In this document: positions 6,599-12,016 of the stretch, in pieces
Numbering within the stretch: the stretch's first letter is position 1
Layout of the letters: each line of letters opens with the position of its first letter
Assembly (NCBI GenBank): GCA_046728075.1
Contig: JBKPDV010000189.1
Location: forward strand, 1-12,016
Direction: 5' to 3'
DNA: 12,016 bases
Source of the DNA: JBKPDV01 sp046728075
GTDB taxonomy: Bacteria; Acidobacteriota; Thermoanaerobaculia; UBA5066; Gp7-AA6
The notes under the pieces: generated by a model
What the model was told of the DNA's origin: nothing
The model's database searches: none
The model's input: the letters and a program-made list of their open reading frames with translations, nothing else
Program-made: the position numbers and the translations under genes

Positions 6599-7516
6599 CT
6601 ATTCCGACTGGGCATCGATCAGGTGACGGAGCGAGGCCGTGTGAGACGCGGTCGTGCCGCAGCAGCCGCCGATGAGCCGGGCACCAAGGGCGAGCCAATC
6701 CTTGGCGAGGGCCGCGTAGTCGGCTGGAGCGACCTCCTGTGTGAAATGCAGACCGTCCGGATCACTCGGCGGCCCGAGGTTGCCGTAGGCGACGAGCGGC
6801 ATGCGCGGAGCGGCCTCGGCGAACCGGCGCAGCTCCGCTGCGACTCGGCGGGCGGGAACGCAATTGACTCCAATCGCGTCCGCCCCGAGCTCTCGCAGAG
6901 CCGTCGCGGCGGCGTGCAACGGGTCTCCGGAGAGAAGGAGGCCCGATCCGTCCGTCACGACGGAGGCGATGACGGGAAGGCCGGTGTCCTTGGCGGCGCG
7001 GACGGCCGCAACGAGCTCGACAACCGAGTTCTGGGTCTCCACGAGAATGCCGTCGACGCCGGCCGCCGCCAGCGTATGAGCCTGCTCCCGATGCTCCGAA
7101 TCGAGCGCAGAAGGCGCGGGCGCGAGATCCGGTCGATAGCAGTCCTCGACCGGCGAGAGACATCCGAGCACAAAGAGCGGATGCCGCGCGCCGCCGGCGG
7201 CTTCCCGCGCGAGATCCACGGCTCGACGCGTGAGCTCGACGGCGCTCTCTCCCAGACTCTCTTTCTCGAGCGTCCTGCGGTTGGTCCGGAACGTATTCGC
7301 GGTCAGAACGTCCGCTCCCGCCTCGACGTTTTCGCGATGGATCGCGAGAACTTCCTTGGGAGCGGACAGAAGGGCCCGGGCGCTCCAGAGAGGAAGGCCG
7401 GAGGCCACTCCCCTCCTTTCGAGCTCCGTCCCCATCGCCGCGTCGAGCAGCAGCGGGGTGCCCCGAGTCAACCTTTCGCGCAGCCTGGCACCGTTTGTCG
7501 CCCGACTTTCGCCCAC
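6599..7516 (-). CDS. Homocysteine S-methyltransferase family protein
   Basis: The 305-residue product belongs to the zinc-dependent homocysteine S-methyltransferase (Pcc1/MmuM/BHMT/MetH N-domain) TIM-barrel family. These enzymes methylate homocysteine to methionine from donors such as S-methylmethionine or betaine. Visible signatures are LLLDAAMGTELERRG (22-36), ADVLTANTFRTN (68-79), ILVETQNS (157-164), the zinc ligand C219 in IGVNCVP, YGNLG (244-248) and the paired ligands C285-C286 in IGGCCGTT. The methyl donor cannot be told from sequence. GTG 7516 is chosen because GAGGA lies seven bases upstream. TTG 7537 would add seven residues and sits five bases after the T-run of a terminator. It follows glnA on the same strand, 162 bases from the glnA stop, with the terminator between them. 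Stand-alone use in methionine salvage or synthesis is likely. Confidence 0.88.
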   Translation of the reverse strand: MGESRATNGARLRERLTRGTPLLLDAAMGTELERRGVASGLPLWSARALLSAPKEVLAIHRENVEAGADVLTANTFRTNRRTLEKESLGESAVELTRRAVDLAREAAGGARHPLFVLGCLSPVEDCYRPDLAPAPSALDSEHREQAHTLAAAGVDGILVETQNSVVELVAAVRAAKDTGLPVIASVVTDGSGLLLSGDPLHAAATALRELGADAIGVNCVPARRVAAELRRFAEAAPRMPLVAYGNLGPPSDPDGLHFTQEVAPADYAALAKDWLALGARLIGGCCGTTASHTASLRHLIDAQSE

Positions 7517-7542
7517 CCGTTGGTCCTCGAGCTTCAATTCCT

Positions 7543-7573
7543 AAAAAAATAAGGCCGAAGTAACCTCCGGCCT
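7543..7573 (-). terminator. Intrinsic terminator downstream of glnA
   Basis: Read on the minus strand, AGGCCGGAG (7573-7565), a GTTA tetraloop and CTTCGGCCT (7560-7552) form a nine-base-pair stem with one G-U pair. The sequence TATTTTTTT (7551-7543) follows directly. This is a textbook rho-independent terminator for the glnA transcript. It ends only 5-26 bases before the candidate starts of the methyltransferase gene (TTG 7537, GTG 7516), so that gene must be read through it or use a promoter upstream of it. Confidence 0.88.
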
Positions 7574-7625
7574 AAGATTATTAGGGAGGAAGGAAATTCT
7601 TTCGAATATCCCCCTCCTTTCGCCC

Positions 7626-7665
7626 CCGGGGAATCAGACTCGATCTCTCAACCTTCCTTCCCCGG
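7626..7665. repeat. Perfect 8-bp inverted repeat in the glnA-methyltransferase spacer
   Basis: CCGGGGAA (7626-7633) and TTCCCCGG (7658-7665) are exact inverted copies separated by 24 bases. They lie 13 bases after the glnA stop, in minus-strand sense. In RNA they would form a GC-rich hairpin upstream of the terminator. The minus-strand GGAAGGAA next to the first-transcribed arm can also pair with TTCCTTCC (revcomp of 7586-7593). The region is purine/pyrimidine-skewed, so some of this pairing may be chance. Confidence 0.45.
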
Positions 7666-7678
7666 AGAAGACTCTATC

Positions 7679-9079
7679 TCAATACGCTTCCAAATATTTT
7701 TCAACTTCCCAGGGCTGCACGCGGGAAATGTACTCCGCCCATTCGCCGCGCTTGGCCTCCAGGAAGTGGTTCAGGATGTGCTCGCCGAGCGCCCCGGTGA
7801 CGACATCGTCCTTCTCCAGATTGTCGAGGGCTTCCGAAAGGTTGGCCGGCAGCTGGTCGATTCGCAGCCGCCGCTTCTCGCGCTCGCTCATCTTGAAGAC
7901 GTTGCGATCCACGGGCTCGCCGGGGTCCATCTTGTTCTTGACGCCGTCCAACCCCGACGCCAGCATCACGCCGAACGCCAGGTATGGATTGCAGGACGGA
8001 TCCGGCATGCGTACCTCGATGCGAGTTCCCATCCCGCGGCGCGCGGGCACCCGCACGAGCGGCGATCGGTTGCGCATCGACCACGCCACGTTGACCGGAG
8101 CCTCGTAGCCCGGCACGAGCCGTTTGTAGGAGTTGACCAGAGGATTGGTCACCGCGACGAAAGCTCGCGCGTGCCGCAGGATTCCCCCCGTGTAGTAGAG
8201 CGCGGTCTTGGACAGCTCGTACTTCGCCTTCGGATCGTAGAAGACGTTGTTCCCCTTCTTGTCCAGGAAGGACTGATGGGTGTGCATGCCGGAGCCATTG
8301 ACGCCGAAGATCGGCTTGGGCATGAAAGTCGCGTGCAGGCCGTGATCCATCGCGACCTTCTTGACGATGAAGCGGAAGGTCGAGACGCGGTCGGCCGTCG
8401 TGATGGCGTCGGCGTACTTGAAATCGATCTCGTGCTGTCCGGGAGCGACTTCGTGGTGCGCCGCCTCGACCTCGAAGCCCATCTGCTCGAGCGCGAGGAC
8501 GATGTCCCGTCGGGCCTCTTCTCCCCGGTCGACCGGAGTCAGATCGAAGTAAGCCCCCTCGTCGTGGGTGTCCACGATCGGATCGCCGTTGGCGTCGCGC
8601 CGGAAGAGAAAAAACTCCGCCTCCGGGCCCGTGACGAGCACGTACCCCAGCGCCGACGCCTTGTCCATCTGCTTCTTCAGCGTCATGCGCGGGCAGCCCT
8701 GAAACGGCGTTCCGTCCGGGTTGTAGACATCGCAGATGAGGCGAGCGACCTTGTCGCCGCCGTCTCGCCCCGAAGGCGCCCGGAGCTGGCTGTGAGCCCA
8801 CGGATAGATCGCGAAGGAGTTCAGATCCGGCACGAGGTTCATGTCGGACTCCTCGATTCGGGTGAACCCCTCGATCGACGAGCCGTCGAACTGAATCTCT
8901 CCGTCCAGCGCCTTTGCGAACTGGGAACTGGGGATCTCCACGTTCTTGATGATCCCGAAGATGTCGGTGAACTGCAGCCGCATGAAGCGGACATTCTCGG
9001 CTTCGCAGACCTTCAGGATTTCGGGCTTGGACAACCCCGGCCCCGCCGCGTTGAACTTCAGGATCTTGGCCTTCGGCAT
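7679..9079 (-). CDS. glnA: Glutamine synthetase type I, alpha subtype
   Basis: GlnA makes glutamine from glutamate, ammonia and ATP in a cytoplasmic dodecamer. The 466-residue product shows the beta-grasp segment with FDGSSIEGFTRIEESDM (64-80), then GPEAEFFLF (151-159) and HHEVAPGQHEIDF (208-220). NGSGMHTHQS (261-270), NPLVNSYKRLVPGYEAP (312-328) and RIEVRMPD (353-360) follow. It resembles the Bacillus-type alpha class: the arginine used for glutamine feedback in B. subtilis (GFVR) is present as R74, and the tail has MSEREKRR...LPANLSEAL. At the position of the E. coli adenylylation tyrosine it reads NVFKM (F395), so adenylylation control is unlikely. ATG 9079 is preceded by GGAGGT four bases upstream. 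The frame is open further upstream, but that stretch is promoter DNA. The gene is divergent from pckA and ends before an intrinsic terminator. Confidence 0.97.
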   Translation of the reverse strand: MPKAKILKFNAAGPGLSKPEILKVCEAENVRFMRLQFTDIFGIIKNVEIPSSQFAKALDGEIQFDGSSIEGFTRIEESDMNLVPDLNSFAIYPWAHSQLRAPSGRDGGDKVARLICDVYNPDGTPFQGCPRMTLKKQMDKASALGYVLVTGPEAEFFLFRRDANGDPIVDTHDEGAYFDLTPVDRGEEARRDIVLALEQMGFEVEAAHHEVAPGQHEIDFKYADAITTADRVSTFRFIVKKVAMDHGLHATFMPKPIFGVNGSGMHTHQSFLDKKGNNVFYDPKAKYELSKTALYYTGGILRHARAFVAVTNPLVNSYKRLVPGYEAPVNVAWSMRNRSPLVRVPARRGMGTRIEVRMPDPSCNPYLAFGVMLASGLDGVKNKMDPGEPVDRNVFKMSEREKRRLRIDQLPANLSEALDNLEKDDVVTGALGEHILNHFLEAKRGEWAEYISRVQPWEVEKYLEAY

Positions 9080-9110
9080 CTTGACCTCCGTTTTTTGCAC
9101 TTTTGACAGG

Positions 9111-9138
9111 ATTCTATGAGCACTCTGCAACTTTTCAA
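9111..9138 (-). promoter_or_regulatory. Sigma70-type promoter for glnA
   Basis: On the minus strand TTGAAA (9138-9133) and TAGAAT (9116-9111) are separated by 16 bases; each matches the consensus at five of six positions. Transcription would start near 9104, giving a leader of about 25 bases with GGAGGT just before the glnA ATG. The promoter lies in an AT-rich stretch that stands out from the GC-rich surroundings. Confidence 0.6.
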
Positions 9139-9176
9139 TCTTTTTCCACCTCAAAGCGCACGAAATCTTGCATTTA

Positions 9177-9194
9177 TGCACACTTATCTGTGCA
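9177..9194. promoter_or_regulatory. Palindromic operator-like site in the glnA/pckA divergent region
   Basis: TGCACA (9177-9182) and TGTGCA (9189-9194) form a perfect six-base inverted repeat around CTTATC. Related half-sites occur nearby: TTGCAC at 9095-9100, CTGCAA at 9125-9130 and TTGCAT at 9169-9174. The palindrome is about 40 bases upstream of the glnA -35 element and about 95 bases upstream of the pckA ATG, a plausible place for a transcription factor acting on both genes. The binding protein is unknown, and it does not match the B. subtilis GlnR/TnrA site as I know it. Confidence 0.4.
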
Positions 9195-9287
9195 ATTTCA
9201 CGATCGAGGCCCCCGAAAGGCCCTTCCCCGCGCTGGTATAAAGGATTGTTTCCGAGATCGGGGCGGTCTTTTCCAGAAAGGACTTTC

Positions 9288-10829
9288 ATGAGCACCGTCG
9301 AGACCCTTTCTCCGCGATCGATCCGGGCCCGATCGATCGCCAAGGATCTCTCCGGGGAGACGCTGCGGGAGCTCGCCCGAGCGGGCGAAAAGACGACCGA
9401 GTACGGCTCGCCCGTCTACTCCACGCGGGTGAAAAACCGCTCCGCCAAGAACACGTACATCGTGGCGGACGGCGTGAAGGCCGGCGTCATGCAGCAGCCG
9501 ATCGATCCCAAGAAGGCCCAGGACATCATCCGGCAGGTCCAGGAGACCCTGGCGGGAATGGATCTGATTCAGGTCGACCGCCGGATGGGCGAGAACCCCG
9601 AGGCGACGCTGCGGTGCCGCCTCTTCGTGCCGAAGGACTACGCTCGAATCGCCTTCATGTGGCACAACATGCTCTTCCCGTCGGACTCCTCGCATGAGCC
9701 GGATTTCGTCTCGGTCTACGTGCCCGACTGGCCGGAACGGCTCATCTTCTGCGACGTCAATCAGGGGTACACCTACATCCTGGGAACGGACTATCCGGGC
9801 GAGGCCAAGAAATCGATGCTGCGGCAGGCGATGTACTGGATCAAACGCCGCGGCGGCCTCGGCCTCCATGCGGGCTCGAAGATCCTGCGCGTGACGGGAC
9901 CGGACGGGCAGCTTCGCGACGTCGGATTTCTCCTCTTCGGCCTCTCCGGAACGGGCAAGACCACCCTGACGCTCCACGACCACGGGCTGCAGCCGCCGGA
10001 GCAGGCGATCATCAAGCAGGACGACGTCGTTCTCCTGACGCGGGATGGCCGCGCGTTCGGAACCGAGGACGGCTTCTACATCAAGACCGAGGGGCTGGAG
10101 CCGTCCCAGACCGTTCTCTGGGGAGCGGCGACCCATCCGACGGCGACTTACGAAAACATCAAGGTGGAGGACTCGGGAAAGGTCGATTTTCTCGACACCT
10201 CTCTGACTTCCAACGGACGGGGCGTCGTGCTGCGGCGTTTCATCCGGGGCAGCGGGGAGGGGATCGATCTTCCGAAAGCGAACAAGATCGTTTTCATCAC
10301 GCGCCGCAACGACATCGTGCCCGTCTGCGCGCGCTTGACGCCGGAGCAGGCGGCGGCCTATTTCATGTTGGGGGAATCGATCGAGACCTCGGCCGGCGAC
10401 CCGACGAAGGCCGGGCAGGCCAAGCGCGAGGTGGGAACCAATCCCTTCATCGTGGGCTCCGAATCGGACGAGGGCAATCGGTTGCTTTCCATCCTCCGCG
10501 AGAATCCGGACATGCAGGCCTACATCCTGAACACCGGCTCGATCGGCGCGAAGGACGGGAGACCCGGAGAAAAGATCTCCATCAAGGTCTCGACGGAGAT
10601 CATGAAGCAGATCGCCAAGGAAGGCATCGAGTGGCAGACCGATCCGGATTGGGGCTACGAAGTCCCGACGAACGTTCCGGGGATCAACCTCGAAAAGTAC
10701 ACGGCCGACTCGTACTACTCCGACGAAGAGTACGAGCGCCTGGTCGAGAAGCTCCGGGCCGAGCGGCAGGCGTGGTTGGCCCAATTCCCGGGCCTCGATC
10801 CGGCGATTCCCGACGCCGTGGAAGGCTGA
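9288..10829 (+). CDS. pckA: Phosphoenolpyruvate carboxykinase (ATP), divergent
   Basis: This enzyme interconverts oxaloacetate plus ATP with PEP, CO2 and ADP, the first committed step of gluconeogenesis. The 513-residue product has the PckA kinase P-loop GLSGTGKT (218-225) and a following DD pair (245-246) in KQDDVVL. GEAKKSM (171-177) aligns with the metal-binding lysine region, and H194 in GLHAGS with the metal-binding histidine. NRSAKN (50-55) takes the place of the usual GRSPKD substrate loop, and DFLDTSLTSNGR (300-311) ends in the conserved arginine. ILNTGSIG (413-420) and KISIKVSTEI (429-438) complete the C-terminal lobe. Several motifs differ from the E. coli type, so this is a distant branch. 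ATG 9288 has AAGGA at 9278-9282; TATAAA at 9237-9242 is a possible -10 element with no clear -35. It is followed by citrate synthase after 12 bases. Confidence 0.9.
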   Translation: MSTVETLSPRSIRARSIAKDLSGETLRELARAGEKTTEYGSPVYSTRVKNRSAKNTYIVADGVKAGVMQQPIDPKKAQDIIRQVQETLAGMDLIQVDRRMGENPEATLRCRLFVPKDYARIAFMWHNMLFPSDSSHEPDFVSVYVPDWPERLIFCDVNQGYTYILGTDYPGEAKKSMLRQAMYWIKRRGGLGLHAGSKILRVTGPDGQLRDVGFLLFGLSGTGKTTLTLHDHGLQPPEQAIIKQDDVVLLTRDGRAFGTEDGFYIKTEGLEPSQTVLWGAATHPTATYENIKVEDSGKVDFLDTSLTSNGRGVVLRRFIRGSGEGIDLPKANKIVFITRRNDIVPVCARLTPEQAAAYFMLGESIETSAGDPTKAGQAKREVGTNPFIVGSESDEGNRLLSILRENPDMQAYILNTGSIGAKDGRPGEKISIKVSTEIMKQIAKEGIEWQTDPDWGYEVPTNVPGINLEKYTADSYYSDEEYERLVEKLRAERQAWLAQFPGLDPAIPDAVEG

Positions 10830-10841
10830 TCCCGTTCCGTC

Positions 10842-11963
10842 ATGGTGGAGGTCGGGGGCCTCGAAGACGTCGTCGCGGTTGACTCTTCGATCTGCTACAT
10901 CGACGGCGAGCGCGGAATCCTGTCCTACCGCGGCATCGACATCCATGAGCTCGCCCAGAAATCGAGCTTCGAAGAGGTCTGCTTTCTCCTCTGGGAGGGG
11001 CGGCTTCCCCGCCGCGACGAGCTCGAAGAAACGCGCGCCTCGATCGCGCGGGAAAGGGCCATCCCCCGCGAGCTCCTGAGCTTGCTCGCGACCCTCGCGC
11101 GAACGTCGATTCCGATGGACGCGCTGAGGACCATGGTCTCGGCGCTCGTGGATTCTGATCCCGACGGCCGCGACATGTCGGTGGCGGCGAACCGGCGCAA
11201 GGCCCGGCGGCTGACCGGCCAGCTGGCAACGATCGTAGCGGCCTTCCATCGCTTGCGTTCCGGCAAGGCCGTCGTCGCCCCTGACCCGGGCAGGACCCAT
11301 GCGGACGACTTCCTGCGCATGTTGAACGGCGAGACGGCTCGCGCCGCCGCCGTGCGCGCCCTGGACATCGCGCTCGTTCTCCACGCCGACCACGAGCTCA
11401 ATGCCTCGACCTTCGCCGCCCGCGTGACCGCGGCCACTCTCGCCGACATGCACTCGGCGATCACTTCGGCAATCGGCACGCTGAAAGGGCCGCTTCACGG
11501 AGGAGCCAACGAAGCCGTCCTCCGGCTGCTGCAGGAGATCGGCTCCCTCGAGAAGGTCGACGACGAGATCCGCGCCCGGCTCGCGCGAAATGAGAGGATC
11601 ATGGGCTTCGGCCATCGCGTCTACACGACGGAGGATCCGAGAGCGACCCACCTGAGGCGGATGTCCAAGGAGGTTGCCGAGTCTTCCGGCGATACGAAGT
11701 GGTACGACATCTCCCGCCGGATCGAGCAGGTCGTCAAGGAAGATAAGAATTTGAACGCGAATGTCGACTTCTACTCGGCATCCTTGTACTGGATGCTCGG
11801 CATCCCCGTCGATCTCTTCACCCCGATCTTCGCCGTCTCACGGATCTCCGGTTGGACCGCCCACGTTCTGGAGCAGTACGCGAACAACCGTTTGATCCGT
11901 CCCCGCGCCGAGTACACCGGGCCCCCCTACCCCCAGCCTTACCTGCCTATCGAAGCGCGCTAG
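10842..11963 (+). CDS. gltA: Citrate synthase (short type I form)
   Basis: Citrate synthase condenses oxaloacetate with acetyl-CoA to start the TCA cycle. The 373-residue length matches the short dimeric form of archaea, Gram-positives and many deep-branching bacteria. Features in order are GLEDVVAVDS (6-15), LSYRGIDI (27-34), HADHELNAST (181-190), the catalytic H219 in GPLHGGAN, the substrate-binding H258 in GFGHRVY, the catalytic D309 in NVDFYS, and NRLIRPRAEY (349-358). The usual lysine after HRVY is T262. A 2-methylcitrate synthase role is possible from sequence alone, but coupling to pckA (12-base gap) and the absence of prp genes favour citrate synthase. ATG 10842 fits the family start, although its Shine-Dalgarno is weak, consistent with translation coupled to pckA. 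The remaining 53 bases of the window hold no supportable gene. Confidence 0.94.
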   Translation: MVEVGGLEDVVAVDSSICYIDGERGILSYRGIDIHELAQKSSFEEVCFLLWEGRLPRRDELEETRASIARERAIPRELLSLLATLARTSIPMDALRTMVSALVDSDPDGRDMSVAANRRKARRLTGQLATIVAAFHRLRSGKAVVAPDPGRTHADDFLRMLNGETARAAAVRALDIALVLHADHELNASTFAARVTAATLADMHSAITSAIGTLKGPLHGGANEAVLRLLQEIGSLEKVDDEIRARLARNERIMGFGHRVYTTEDPRATHLRRMSKEVAESSGDTKWYDISRRIEQVVKEDKNLNANVDFYSASLYWMLGIPVDLFTPIFAVSRISGWTAHVLEQYANNRLIRPRAEYTGPPYPQPYLPIEAR

Positions 11964-12016
11964 CTCGGCTGCGATTGAGATGGGCCGGGCCCACGAGCTC
12001 GGAGGCGGGCAAGGCG

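Noticed and set aside
7766..9106. A 446-codon plus-strand frame opposite glnA
   Set aside because: It is antisense to a certain glnA and has a compositionally biased translation with no family resemblance.
9080..9343. Extension of glnA upstream to 9343, adding 88 residues
   Set aside because: The added residues cover the AT-rich promoter region and the start of pckA and match no glutamine synthetase. ATG 9079 has a strong Shine-Dalgarno sequence and the right family length.
9198..11651. An 817-codon open frame on the minus strand opposite pckA and gltA
   Set aside because: It lies wholly antisense to two well-supported enzymes. Its translation is Arg/Gly/Asp-rich with no recognisable domain. 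Long antisense frames are expected in GC-rich codon-biased DNA.
11981..11993. TGGGCC-G-GGCCCA palindrome after gltA as a terminator
   Set aside because: A one-base centre cannot form the hairpin as written, no T-run follows, and the window ends too soon to judge it.
11980..12016. A possible start of a further gene at ATG 11980
   Set aside because: Only about 12 codons are visible, with no ribosome-binding site and no recognisable sequence.

Overview
The window is about 12 kb of high-GC bacterial chromosome. It is gene-dense, with ten confident coding genes, short intergenic gaps and no sign of phage, plasmid or insertion sequence. Gene content fits a Gram-negative-type, deep-branching GC-rich bacterium. 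My best guess is Acidobacteriota or a neighbouring phylum, because of the alpha-type glutamine synthetase, the divergent ATP-type PEP carboxykinase and the secreted ARPP-1/DUF6569-like protein. That assignment is an inference; no rRNA or other marker is present.

Layout. (1) 92-3399, plus strand: a sigma-factor module. A small soluble zinc-finger anti-sigma-like protein is followed by an ECF sigma factor, then by a second, related zinc-finger protein with a C-terminal hydrophobic segment. The second zinc-finger gene overlaps the sigma gene and abuts or overlaps a glycogen-debranching-enzyme gene, so the enzyme may belong to the sigma operon. (2) 3440-4294, minus strand: a metallo-beta-lactamase-fold protein that looks like tRNase Z, specifically the plant TRZ2-like short form. 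(3) 4295-4384: the divergent spacer to queA, almost filled by a 7-bp-period inverted repeat. (4) 4385-5431, plus: queA (queuosine pathway). (5) 5510-6592, plus: a secreted ARPP-1/DUF6569-like protein of unknown function. (6) 6599-7516, minus: a homocysteine S-methyltransferase-family enzyme, convergent with the previous gene. (7) 7679-9079, minus: glnA, followed by a clear intrinsic terminator placed directly against the start of the methyltransferase gene. (8) 9080-9287: an AT-rich divergent control region with a good glnA promoter and a TGCACA-N6-TGTGCA palindrome. (9) 9288-11963, plus: a two-gene unit of ATP-dependent PEP carboxykinase and citrate synthase.

How the genes work together. The right half groups central carbon and nitrogen steps: oxaloacetate/PEP exchange, entry to the TCA cycle, glutamine synthesis and methionine methylation. 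The PEP carboxykinase/citrate synthase pair and glnA share one divergent control region. The middle pairs two tRNA-directed functions (tRNase Z-like and QueA) across a shared spacer. The left part is a regulatory cassette possibly linked to glycogen breakdown. I see no CRISPR array, toxin-antitoxin pair or clear defence island. The most unusual items are the duplicated zinc-finger proteins around the sigma factor, the 7-bp repeat element, the secreted ARPP-1-like protein, the TRZ2-like tRNase Z and the terminator at the start of the methyltransferase gene.
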